Source of the DNA: Acridotheres tristis
Taxonomy: Eukaryota > Chordata > Aves > Passeriformes > Sturnidae
Assembly (NCBI GenBank): GCA_037013685.1
Contig: CM072906.1
Span: 6,322,001 to 6,386,000 of the forward strand
Reading direction: 5' to 3'
Length of the DNA: 64,000 bases
The notes beneath the pieces were generated by a model. That model made no database searches. It was not told the origin of the DNA and was given only the letters and a program-made list of their open reading frames with translations. Both the position numbers and the translations under genes were made by a program. This document shows positions 39,901 to 48,180 of the stretch, piece by piece (positions within the stretch are counted from its first letter, which is position 1; the number at the start of each line of letters is the position of its first letter).

Positions 39901-42900
39901 GGGTGGGTCACAGTGCACCCTGGGTTGCCCACGGGCTGCTGTGAGGATGCTGGGCTCCTTTTGAGCTGCCCACAGTGGTCCTGTCACCGGGGTGGCCAAT
40001 GGTGAGGTACATGGATGTTTCCTGTTCCATCCCAGCCCCACGTGCCCCGCAGGAGGGAGTAATTTGCACTTAATTGTGATCAGGCAAAGAGCACCAAAAT
40101 GGGAAGTGAACGAGGAGCTGTGGATCGATGTGGACTCTGTGTACTTTAATTATTCACTTAATCGTGGTGACAAAGGCTTCTTAGCACCAGGGGTAATTAG
40201 ATTTGTGTTCATTGATTCCCCAGGCTGCCATTATCTGGAGAGAAACAAGCGGGTGCTCTCTGTGGCTCCCATCTGCACCCCCTGCCCTCTGTGCCAGCAC
40301 AGGCAGAGGGGTGGCACAGCCCACCCGGCCTATGCCACGGCAGTTTGGGGCACAGGGAGCCCCACCAACATGCTTTATCCCCTAGCTACAGGCAGCAACA
40401 GCCTGGGGCTCGCTGGAGCCCTGGGTGTACCCCACACTCAGACCCTGTCTCTTCCTGTCACCAGTTCCCATCGACTCCACACAGGGGCTGAAGATGCTCT
40501 ATGTGTTCGTGGACATAAAGATCGATGCTTCCCATTTTCTTGAGACTATTCGCTTCAACTTCACACCGGGCACCTCCCTGGCCCTGGTCAGCACCATCCA
40601 GTTCGTCTCCACGGTGCAGGTGAGGTGGAAATCCCTGGCTTTTGTCTGAGCCTGAGTTTTCCTCTGGCTCAGCCCTTCCCCGTCCCGCAGTAGGAGCAGC
40701 TGCCCCGGGGTGCTGGTGGAGCTGGTTCCCCTCTGACGAGTCGCTGCAATAACGTGCTGCTGCCATAATGTTGATCAAGTACTTTATAATAACTCTGATC
40801 AATGTTTCATGGCGGCACCCCTCCCCAGCTCCCCCGGGAGCTGCTCTGGAAATGTCAGGGCAGGCGGTGGAGCACTTGGCATTTTGATGCAGTGCCGGCA
40901 GCGGCCAGGGAAGCTCTGGCGGGTCTGTCTGTCTGCCCCTGAACGGCCGGCTGGGCAGGACGGGAGGAGATGAATGAGCCTCTTGAGCCGTGTCTATCAA
41001 AACACGGGGCTATCCAAGCGTTAAGCCTTCTCTCTTGTCTTTTAATTGATACGACGGTTGAGCCTCGCTGAGCATCCCGGCTGCGCGGGGGGTTGTTCCT
41101 AGTGCCACCCCGAGCGGGCTGGGTCACAACAGCTGGGACTGCCAGGGCCGGGGTGTCCCCAGAGGTCCTCAGCCACCCTTTGTGCCATGGCCTGCCCCTG
41201 CTGACCCCATGTCTTGTCTCCCACAGGCAGTGTCACAGGAGCTGCGCTCCCAGTACAAGGTGTGTGTGCCCCAGTGTAAGCCACTGTCCCCAGGAGAGAT
41301 CCTGGGCTGCACGTCACCCCGGCTTGCTCAGGACACGGATGCCATTGTGTAAGTACCCGGGGTCCTTCAGCACCCTCCTGCCTGCCCCAGGCTTGCCATC
41401 CTTCCTGCACCCCCTGCCTAGTTTTGTGCAATTTTGTTGGGGGGTGAGGGACATCCATAGGCTGGGACGGGCCCCCTTCAGCTCCTCACGCTGCTTTAAG
41501 TGGCGTGTGCTTGTAGCACAGAGGAAATAATTGAGTCGTATATCAGAATAGATAATAGATGGAAGGGCGGGTGGATAATTGGAAAAGACAAATGGCCGGG
41601 GCCCAACATCACAGCAACATTAATTTTATTTAAGGACAGCAAATTAGAGGGAGCACTTCGCTTCCTATCACCTAATTATTTTAGGTAATGGAAATGCTTA
41701 ATGTACTGTGAATACAGTGTGCTGCAGAATAAATAAATACAAGGACCCCACCCTTGGGGGGAGCCGGGGAGCCCAGGGGTGGGTTTGGGTCCTGCTGAGC
41801 TCCTTGCCCATGCTGCTGTGAGCCAAGAGCAGCGGTGCCTTTGCAAGCACAGCCGTGCAGGGAGCTGGGCTCCAGGCTGCTGGGCACAGGGTCACTGGGA
41901 GCTCTGGATTCATCCTGAGGTACTTTCCATCTCTCCCAAGGACATCAGGGGCAGGCAAGGGCAGCCAGGCTGGCACTGCATTGGTGAGAGTGGGTCCTTT
42001 CAGCTGGCAGAGGAGTGGCAGTGCAGTACCAACCCACGCAGGTGCACTCGGCCTTACCTGCGTCCTCCCTGCGTTATTATTTTCTTCTTTGCACCGTCTC
42101 TGGGGCTAACTTCTGCAGACAAATTAGCTTTGATCTCCCAAAATGTCATTCTCCAATTAAGGGCAAAATCTAGTCAAGTTTTACGTCTGAATTCATTTTC
42201 CAAGCCCTCACTCCATTAGGGCAGCTGAATGAAAGGCTTTGAAATGTAATTGCTGACTGGAAATCCGATTAGAAATGGAAGCAGCAACGTCTAGAACCAG
42301 CCATTGAGATGGAGCAGCTCCCAGCTACCCCGTGCTGGTGTGAGCACCCCTCCTTGCTCTGAGCATGGCTGCCTCTCCAACCCTGCCATGCCAGGGAGCC
42401 CTGGCTGTGCCTGCTGCCCCTGGGTCCCAGCACAGGAGCTTGGATTCCTGGCACCTCCACCGTGCTGCAGTTTAGGAAACCAGTGGACACGTGGATGAGG
42501 GGCTGTTGTTTCCCAGTGCCATAGCTCTCCTCCCCTCTCTGCAGGTATTTGGGCGATGGGCGCTTCCACCTGGAGTCCATCATGATTGCCAACCCAGGGA
42601 TACCTGCATACAGGTACAGGCACCCACTCCAATCCCATGGTGGGGAGCACCCCATCTGTCCCCATGTGCACCCCATGGGCTGGGCAGGCAGCTGCCAGCA
42701 GCAGTCACGGGCAGGTGCGAGGCCACGGGGTGGGTGAGAAGGTGCTCTGGGGGAGATGAACACCAGCCATTTACTCTGTCTGAATATAAACATTTTGACA
42801 AGTACCTGTGGAAGCTCGTGGAGGTGCAGCCATTAAAGCCCGGCTGCTGCAGGCAGAGGCCATAAAGCGCGATGATGAGGCCGCTGAAAGCAGATGAAAT

Positions 42901-45654
42901 ATCAGGAGTGAAAGGCTGGGCCCATTTGGCGGAATCTGAATTTCCTAGTAGGTCGTTTGTTACGAACGGGAGGCGCACGTCAGGTTTATGGCGCTGGTGA
43001 AGCTGCTGAAACCCGAGTGGGATTTGATTAAAATTCTCCTCGTCAAACAAAGCAACAAATCAAAGAATTCTTCATAATTGATGAGCCAGAATGGGGGGGA
43101 GCTGAATGTGAAGCCGAACACGGAGCCGAGGCTGTGCTGGGTTTTGGGGTGTTGTGGTGGGACACTTGTCCCTATCCCTGTCCTTGTCCCCTAATGAGTC
43201 GGCTGGGTCCTACATCAGCCAGGAGGACAGATGCTGCGGGATGCAATTAGTGCTAATTAGGGATGGGCATCACTGGGAGGAGGGCAGGTGATGGAGCACA
43301 TGTGAGCCTGGCTGTGCTTTGCAGGTACGATCCCTACAGCAAAGTGTTCTCACAGGAGCACTACAGCCACGAGCGCATGCACCGCGCCCGGCAGGACGCC
43401 ATCCACACTGCCACCAGTGCCCGCTGCTGGGGACTCATCCTGGGCACACTGGGACGTCAGGGCTCCCCCGGCATCCTAAAGGTACCAGCCCCCTCCCCAG
43501 CATCCCCACTGGGCACCAGGCACTGCTGTTGGGTGGGGGGAAGGACTGGTGAGCGATGGCACTGTCACTGTCCTCACTGCCAGGGTAAGGGTGGATGTGG
43601 CACCACTGGCAACCCATCAGTGGCCACTGGCCCCAGTCTATGTGGGCAATTAGCAGCAGATGAGGGAGGCTGGACAAGGGCTCATTAAACTCGTTCCTGG
43701 GGAGAGCTGGCCGGTCTTGGAGAAACCCCCCCCGCCCAGACAGCTCGGCAATTAATTGGCTGGGTTTGTTTTAATTGGATGAACTTCCGATCAGGTTCAG
43801 CATCCCTGCTCAGCTGCCGTGCTGGCGCTTTCTGCACCCCAGCTGGGTGAGGGGAGCAGGACAGCAGAGTTCTGCCCTCTAAGCATGGTGGCCCTGCCCA
43901 CACACAGAAATTCTGGGGTAGCCACAGGTGAGATAGCGCAGGGACCGGTGGGCAGAGCAGGGCAGCAAGGTCCCAGCAGCTGCTCTTTCACTGCAGGCGG
44001 GACACGGGCATGGCAGGGGCTGGCTGGGCAGGGGGTGATTAGTGCTGGCTCTGGAGGACAAGGACATCTCTGGCCCCTCTCCTCCTCCTGAAAGCTCTGG
44101 CTGCAGCCAGCCCATGACAGGCGGGTGTCCCAGGGCAGGCAGCCGCTAACGAGAACAGATTGTTGTCATTGAGCAGTAATTACTTCATTAGGCTGAAGCA
44201 CGTGCTGGGGAGAGCTGGGCGCAAGCCGGAGCCGTGGCCGCAGTCTGGCCTATGCCTGCCAAGGGAACACGGCTGTGGGGCACAGCTGGGACCCACACAG
44301 AGTCTGATGGCCAGGAAGGGGCTGTGAGCAGGGCCTGGGGGGGCTTGCTAGGGGACCCTAACCCTGCCAGGTGCCTTTTTCCCCCACAGCACCTGGAGTT
44401 GCGTCTCCGTGCCCTGGGCCGGCCCTATGTGCGGGTGCTGCTGTCTGAGATCTTCCCCAGCAAGTTAAAGCTCTTCCCAGAGGTGGATGTGTGAGTGCTG
44501 CTGACCCCCCTCCAGCCCCAGGGTGCCCCATTCCTGAATTGCCCATTCAGTTCTCACTTGAAGCTGTCCCTGACACATCTGTCCAGCTGTCACTGTGCAG
44601 GGAAGGGACATGGCTGTCCTTACCAGGGTGGCACTGGCACAGGAGGGTCCCTGTGGGGTTCTGCTGAGGAGCATAACTGTGGCTTATTCTTCCCAAAATG
44701 CTCATCCCCACTGTGACATTTCCCTTCCAGGTGGGTGCAGGTAGCCTGTCCTCGGCTCTCCATTGACTGGGGAGAAGCCTTCAGCAAGCCACTGCTGACG
44801 CCCTATGAGGTGAGCACCCCTCTCCATTTTGGGCGGACAATCCTGGCTTAGGGTGATGCACGAGAGCAGGCTTGGGGATGTCCCTGCACAAAGACAGTGT
44901 CCCCTCCTCTCTCTATCTGCGCTCTGTGCACAGTCCAGGCATGCTGCTGGAATATCCAATCTTTTGTGAAACCAGTGATTCCAGGGATTCCCAGTGCCCT
45001 CTGGCACACCAAGCTGGATGCTGGGACCTCTCCCAGCACCACCAGCTCCCCCTCTGTGGGCACCACTCAGGGACTCATCCCATGTCCTCTCTGCAGGCTG
45101 CAGTGGCTCTCCAGGACATCGAGTGGCAGCAGCCTTATCCCATGGACTTCTACGCCAGCCAGTCCCTGGGGCCGTGGACAGTGAACCACGGCGGCACACA
45201 GCCCCCGCGCCGCGGGCGGCCGGCACAGGTGGGCAGCGAGGGGTCACGGAGTCCCCGCTCCATCCCTCGGGCCGGTGAGAGCACCGGCACGGGCTGAACG
45301 CCCGGTGCCGCTCGGTGCCCGGTGCCGCGTACCCAAAGCGCCACCCCGTGGTGTCGCTGCCATCGAACAGTAACGGGGACAGTGCCAGCCCGGCCCGGGG
45401 GAGGGACACGCGGGTCCCCCCAGCCTTGGTCGGGCTGAGCGCCTGCCGAGCCCCGCGGCTCCCGGGGAAAGGAAGGGTTCAGCCGCAGTACCCCTCAGAG
45501 TGCTGCGGGCTGGGCACGGACTGGCTCATCGCAGCTCCGTCTGGGGCTGGGACATCCCTGACCCTCCCTCTCCCTGCAGGGGAAGCCACCCGCGCCCCCC
45601 GCCCCGCCCGAGGGTGAGGAGCAGCCAAGCACCGGGGACCCCGCAGCCTCCTGA
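27932..45654 (+). CDS. DPH1: DPH1, diphthamide biosynthesis protein 1 (12 coding exons)
   Basis: With DPH2, DPH1 forms the cytosolic [4Fe-4S] radical enzyme that moves the 3-amino-3-carboxypropyl group of S-adenosylmethionine onto one histidine of elongation factor 2, the first step of diphthamide synthesis. The coding join is 27932-27980, 28726-28872, 31146-31209, 38625-38746, 40465-40619, 41227-41348, 42545-42613, 43325-43481, 44390-44490, 44731-44809, 45097-45228 and 45580-45654. All introns are GT-AG and the frame stays open for 423 codons plus TGA (human is about 440). The three expected cluster cysteines are visible: in YGACC (Cys104/105), GEILGCT (Cys207) and VACPRLSID (Cys335). Family blocks [24 protein letters not shown] and [20 protein letters not shown] are intact. 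The N-terminus and the proline-rich last exon diverge from mammals. Identity is secure. Confidence 0.97.
28726..28872 (+). CDS. DPH1: DPH1 coding exon 2
   Basis: Acceptor tttgtcccatag, donor AAGG|GTGAGC. It enters and leaves in phase 1. It encodes the conserved segment QQIPEEIL ... [16 protein letters not shown], which lies just before the catalytic core. Confidence 0.96.
28873..31145 (+). other. DPH1: DPH1 intron 2
   Basis: A 2.3-kb GT-AG intron. Apart from the LINE remnant near its 3' end I see no feature in it. The acceptor is gtttctcttcctag. Confidence 0.9.
30610..30935 (+). mobile_element. Old CR1/L3-type LINE remnant in DPH1 intron 2
   Basis: Signature pieces of the older CR1 3' region are present in order: 'gatgatcaaaggtttggagc', 'gggggatatgatagggatgt', 'gatgtggagaggctgaacag', then the 'aaccaggggcacgag' block and 'tctggaagtcatta'. 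The 5' part is missing and the copy is strongly diverged. Confidence 0.8.
31146..31209 (+). CDS. DPH1: DPH1 coding exon 3
   Basis: A 64-nt exon encoding [22 protein letters not shown], split at both ends (phase 1 in, phase 2 out at GAGCG|GTAAGA). It is the start of the first of the three related Dph domains. Confidence 0.96.
31210..38624 (+). other. DPH1: DPH1 intron 3, large, with possible regulatory islands
   Basis: This 7.4-kb intron is the largest in the gene. It contains a CpG-dense block near 33.64-33.97 kb and several short AT-rich islands with TAAT cores near 32.83, 36.35, 37.55 and 38.39 kb, set in otherwise GC-rich sequence. No coding exon or recognisable repeat copy was found. Confidence 0.8.
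33640..33970. promoter_or_regulatory. Intragenic CpG cluster in DPH1 intron 3
   Basis: About 330 bp with dense CpG, preceded by an AT-rich piece (ccagttaattaccgttaata). It contains no convincing exon with both splice sites. It could be an intragenic CpG island acting as an enhancer or alternative promoter. This is composition-based inference. Confidence 0.3.
38625..38746 (+). CDS. DPH1: DPH1 coding exon 4 (first cluster cysteine)
   Basis: Encodes [20 protein letters not shown] ... GHSCL. The GACC pair holds the first iron-sulfur ligand. Acceptor cttcccacag, donor CTAA|GTAGGT. The AGT AGG reading after CTA is intron, as shown by the correct continuation IPID in exon 5. Confidence 0.97.
38747..40464 (+). 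other. DPH1: DPH1 intron 4 with AT-rich island
   Basis: A 1.7-kb intron. An island near 40,060-40,230 with 'tactttaattattcacttaa' and 'ggggtaattagatttgtg' stands out against GC-rich flanks and is a candidate conserved noncoding element. The rest holds nothing I recognise. Confidence 0.7.
40465..40619 (+). CDS. DPH1: DPH1 coding exon 5
   Basis: Encodes [20 protein letters not shown] ... [10 protein letters not shown] (the first Ile codon is shared with exon 4). It ends in phase 0 at [21 protein letters not shown] is a family hallmark. Confidence 0.97.
40620..41226 (+). other. DPH1: DPH1 intron 5
   Basis: A 607-bp intron with no recognised feature. Acceptor gtctcccacag. Confidence 0.9.
41227..41348 (+). 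CDS. DPH1: DPH1 coding exon 6 (second cluster cysteine)
   Basis: Encodes [12 protein letters not shown] ... [20 protein letters not shown]. The Cys of LGCT is the second cluster ligand. It enters in phase 0 and leaves in phase 2 at ATTGT|GTAAGT. Confidence 0.97.
41349..42544 (+). other. DPH1: DPH1 intron 6 with AT-rich island
   Basis: A 1.2-kb intron. The stretch 41,515-41,700 is AT-rich, with 'acattaattttatttaagga' and 'cacctaattattttaggtaa' (the second is a near-palindrome), and is a candidate noncoding regulatory element. A second, weaker AT-rich part lies at 42,115-42,290. Confidence 0.7.
42545..42613 (+). CDS. DPH1: DPH1 coding exon 7
   Basis: A 69-nt exon encoding [22 protein letters not shown], phase 2 at both ends. 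It matches the human block [16 protein letters not shown] almost residue for residue. Confidence 0.97.
42614..43324 (+). other. DPH1: DPH1 intron 7
   Basis: A 711-bp intron. AT-richer around 42,770-43,090, with no ORF or repeat. Acceptor gctgtgctttgcag. Confidence 0.85.
43325..43481 (+). CDS. DPH1: DPH1 coding exon 8
   Basis: Encodes [20 protein letters not shown] ... [17 protein letters not shown]. It ends in phase 0 at CTAAAG|GTACCA. The [13 protein letters not shown] motif of the third domain is intact. Confidence 0.97.
43482..44389 (+). other. DPH1: DPH1 intron 8
   Basis: A 908-bp intron with no recognised element. Acceptor tttttcccccacag. Confidence 0.88.
44390..44490 (+). CDS. DPH1: DPH1 coding exon 9
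   Basis: Encodes [33 protein letters not shown] and leaves in phase 2 at GATGT|GTGAGT. Confidence 0.97.
44731..44809 (+). CDS. DPH1: DPH1 coding exon 10 (third cluster cysteine)
   Basis: Encodes [26 protein letters not shown]. The Cys of ACPRLSID is the third cluster ligand. It ends in phase 0 at TATGAG|GTGAGC. Confidence 0.97.
45097..45228 (+). CDS. DPH1: DPH1 coding exon 11
   Basis: Encodes [33 protein letters not shown] and a basic proline-rich run to GRPAQ, ending in phase 0 at GCACAG|GTGGGC. It is 44 codons, with the family C-terminal motif YPMDFYA intact. Confidence 0.97.
45229..45579 (+). other. DPH1: DPH1 intron 11
   Basis: A 351-bp GC-rich intron with acceptor ctccctctccctgcag. 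Reading through it would give a stop after about 23 codons, so intron retention is an alternative end. Confidence 0.8.
45580..45654 (+). CDS. DPH1: DPH1 coding exon 12 (last)
   Basis: Encodes [24 protein letters not shown] and a TGA. The GK start matches the RGKVQEG stretch of human DPH1, but the tail is shorter and proline/glutamate-rich. The splice site and frame are good. The lack of conservation makes this exon the least certain of the twelve. Confidence 0.85.
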   Translation, partial: GKPPAPPAPPEGEEQPSTGDPAAS

Positions 45655-46049
45655 GTGTCACCCGCAGCTGCCGCGCTCTGGGACCTGGTGTGGGCAGCGG
45701 CGGGGGCACCGCTGATCCCTCCCAGCGGGGTAAGCACCACCGGGACCCCCCCTCTACCATCGCTGGAATGGATGGAGTCTTACCCCGTAACTCGGCGACC
45801 GACCCCGGCTGTGCGCGGGGCGTTGCCCCTCGCAAGGCCAGGCCGTGCTGCCGCCGCCGCCATCGCACGGCGGCTCCCGTCCCGCCCCATCGGGGCTGCC
45901 CCATCCTCACCCCCCTCCCATGGCGACCTCCCACCGCCAGGAGGCGCGCGTCACCTCCGCGAAGGCGCGCCGCTCGCTCTCTCCTCCCCGGCCAATCAGC
46001 GCGCGGCGTTTCGGCGGGAAGGCGGAAGTGGCGCTGCCGGGGCGCGGCC
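45655..46049 (+). promoter_or_regulatory. OVCA2: DPH1 3' UTR / OVCA2 promoter and 5' UTR
   Basis: A 395-bp GC- and CpG-rich gap between the DPH1 stop and the OVCA2 start. There is no AATAAA here, so DPH1 messages may run through OVCA2 to the signal at 46,750. The block around 45,840-46,045, just before the ATG, looks like a CpG promoter. A small segment with both splice sites (45,668-45,729) lies within it. Confidence 0.55.
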
Positions 46050-46736
46050 ATGGCGGAGACGCGGCCGCTGCGGCTGCTGGCGCTGCACGGTTACCGGCAG
46101 AGCGCCCGCCGCCTCCGCCAGCGCACCGGCGCGCTCCGCAAGGCCCTGCGCGGCCGCGCCGAGCTGGTGGCCATTGACGCGCCGCACCGCTTGCCCGCCG
46201 GCGCTGAGGATGACCCCGACGGGGACGATCCCCCCCGCGGCTGGTGGTTCTCCGGGCCCGGCACGTTCGAGGCGGGCGAGGCGGCTGCGGCACCGGCGGG
46301 GCTGGAGGAGTCTCTCTCGACCGTTGCGGCGGCGCTGGCGGAGCACGGGCCCTTCGACGGGCTACTGGGCTTCAGCCAGGGCGCGGCGCTGGCCGCCATG
46401 GTGTGCGCCCTGCGGGCCCGCGGCGACCCGCGCTTCCCGGTGGCCTTCGCCGTGCTGGTGGCCGCGTTCGCCAGCCGCGCCCCGGCACACGGACACTTCT
46501 ACCGGGATCCCATCGCCCTGCCCACGCTGCACGTCGTGGGCGACACCGACGCGGTCATCGCAGCGCCCCTCAGCAGGGAGCTGGCCCAGTGCTTCGTGGA
46601 GCCCGTTGTCCTCACGCACCCCGGCGGGCACTTCATCCCCGCGGCCCCGGCGCAGAAGAAAGCCTACCTGGAATTCTTGGAACGCTTCTGCCCCGGGCAG
46701 GGCCAGGCCGAGCGCCCAGGGGCTGAGGAGGTTTGA
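46050..46736 (+). CDS. OVCA2: OVCA2, FSH-family serine hydrolase
   Basis: A single uninterrupted frame of 228 codons, against 227 in human. OVCA2 is an alpha/beta-hydrolase of the FSH1 family that acts as a carboxylesterase, reported to prefer long-chain alkyl esters. The natural substrate is not settled. The catalytic triad is visible: Ser109 in the nucleophile elbow GFSQGAALAA, Asp167 in HVVGDTDAVI and His194 in HPGGHFIPAAP. The N-terminus MAETRPLRLLALHGYRQSAR matches the first beta-strand, and RGWWF is a family motif. The ATG at 46,050 has a strong context (cggccATGG). The frame is open farther upstream to 45,690, but that part is not conserved and lies in the CpG promoter. The gene follows DPH1 head-to-tail as in mammals, where the two overlap. 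It is very GC-rich, as are its neighbours. Confidence 0.96.
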   Translation: MAETRPLRLLALHGYRQSARRLRQRTGALRKALRGRAELVAIDAPHRLPAGAEDDPDGDDPPRGWWFSGPGTFEAGEAAAAPAGLEESLSTVAAALAEHGPFDGLLGFSQGAALAAMVCALRARGDPRFPVAFAVLVAAFASRAPAHGHFYRDPIALPTLHVVGDTDAVIAAPLSRELAQCFVEPVVLTHPGGHFIPAAPAQKKAYLEFLERFCPGQGQAERPGAEEV

Positions 46737-46749
46737 GAACGGGGTCTGT

Positions 46750-46755
46750 AATAAA
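46750..46755 (+). terminator. OVCA2: OVCA2 polyadenylation signal AATAAA
   Basis: A canonical AATAAA 13 nt after the OVCA2 stop codon, implying a very short 3' UTR with cleavage near 46,770-46,785. It is the first plus-strand signal after DPH1, so both genes may share it. Confidence 0.8.
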
Positions 46756-46904
46756 AAAAGGCTCTGGTGAGCCCCATGCAGCCACCCGTTCTGTGAAACA
46801 TCACTGTTGCCATGCCTCCAGAGGGACCAGAGAACAGCTCACTGCACATTCTGCTCTTCAGTGTTCACCCAGGCCAGGCTGAATGATTCTTTATCACCCT
46901 TTTT

Positions 46905-46992
46905 TCAGCTTTGTTGTATACATTAGGATAAAGTATATACATATAAATGTATATAAAGTTATATATTATGTATATGACATGTAACATGTGAG
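46905..46992. repeat. AT-rich low-complexity (TATA/ATGTATA) segment
   Basis: Alternating 'tatacat/atgtata' sequence just downstream of the OVCA2 polyadenylation signal, in sharp contrast to the GC-rich gene. Confidence 0.85.
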
Positions 46993-48092
46993 TGTGGGGG
47001 TGTGATAATGAGGAGTTTGAGGGCAGAAGGGGTGACACTGCTCTGTGTGCAGTGCAGTTTTACAGACTGAAACACCTGCTCATAGTGAGAGTCCGTCAGC
47101 TCAGCCACAGGAAGTGTGTGCAAAGCACAGAGCTGCAGTTTTACACCCCAAAGACTCGTGGTTTTTAATATCTATTAAGCCAAGCTTCCAGCTGCTCTGG
47201 GCCTGGAAACCCTCTCATCCTTGGTAGTGCCAGGACTGGTGTTTGTTTCAGGAATGAAATGGCTGCTGGCTCAGGATGTATTGAATCTTCCCTCCACAAA
47301 GTGCCTCCATGAACAAGGAAAACTTGTCATTGTTTGTGGCTCTGCATTATCCAGAAGCACACGAAAATCTTTATTGCTTTAACAGTTGCAGATGTTCTGC
47401 CCAGCTCAGCACTGGGCACCAGTCTCAGGAGAGGAGTGCTAGCAGAGCTTCTCTAACCACGGCTTTTCTTGGGGGTGTAGAGTTCGTAAATGAGGGAAAC
47501 TGGGTGAAAAATGTGATTTCTCCCACTGCTTGAGCAGCGGGGCAGCTCTGTGAGGGGTGGAGGACACTGTGCTGCTGAAGCCCTTCCCCTCCCCTCGGCT
47601 GGGAGCAGGCCTGGGAGCTGCCATGGGTTAAACCAGCAGGAGTTAACCAGCAGGTTAAACAGCAGGAGTGAGCAGTTCTCAGCCCCTTACGTTTTTCCCC
47701 CTGGTTTGCAGATGGTGATGGTGGCAGGAGGATGTGGCTGTTTCCCTGCAGCCCAGCCCTGTTCTGCTGTTGCCCCGCGGGGCTGGGGGGGGCTCGGGCA
47801 GTGCTGGCCGTCTGTGCCACTTCACGTGGGCTGTGTCACATCTGCTGCGAAGGCGTGGGGTGTCTGCCCCCCTTGGTGACCACATCGGGGACACCAGGGG
47901 CTGGTTTTTTCGGGGGGCTGCACGCCCGGCTGCAGCTGCGGCCGAGCACGGCGAGCAGCTGTGACAACGCAGCCGAGCTTTTGTCCCTGCGCCGCCGGGT
48001 AGGGACAGCAGCGGCCGCGCTCGCCAGCCCCCGGCAGCCGCCTGATGATCGCCGAGCTCCCGCTTGCCCGGCGCGGGGGAGGCACCGCAGCC

Positions 48093-48180
48093 ATGGCCGC
48101 CCGCCCGCACTGCGGCCCCGCAGCCCCGGCCCCGGCAGCTCCCGGGAAGAGGGAAGGAAGGGGAAGAAGCCCAGGGTGCG
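48093..48180 (+). other. Candidate first exon with CpG island (unknown transcript)
   Basis: Within a CpG-dense block an ATG in good context (cgcagccATGGCC) opens 29 codons, a Pro/Ala/basic peptide starting MAARPHCGPAAP, that run into an ideal splice donor (GTGCG|GTGAGTGAG). An acceptor at 48,373 (tttgtccgcag) keeps the frame open for another 80 codons to a donor near 48,603. The peptide resembles nothing I know, so a noncoding RNA or chance is as likely as a small gene. Confidence 0.2.

Noticed and set aside
45690..46049. N-terminal extension of OVCA2 by 120 codons
   Set aside because: The frame is open, but the sequence is promoter-like and CpG-rich and does not resemble the family. The conserved start is at 46,050.
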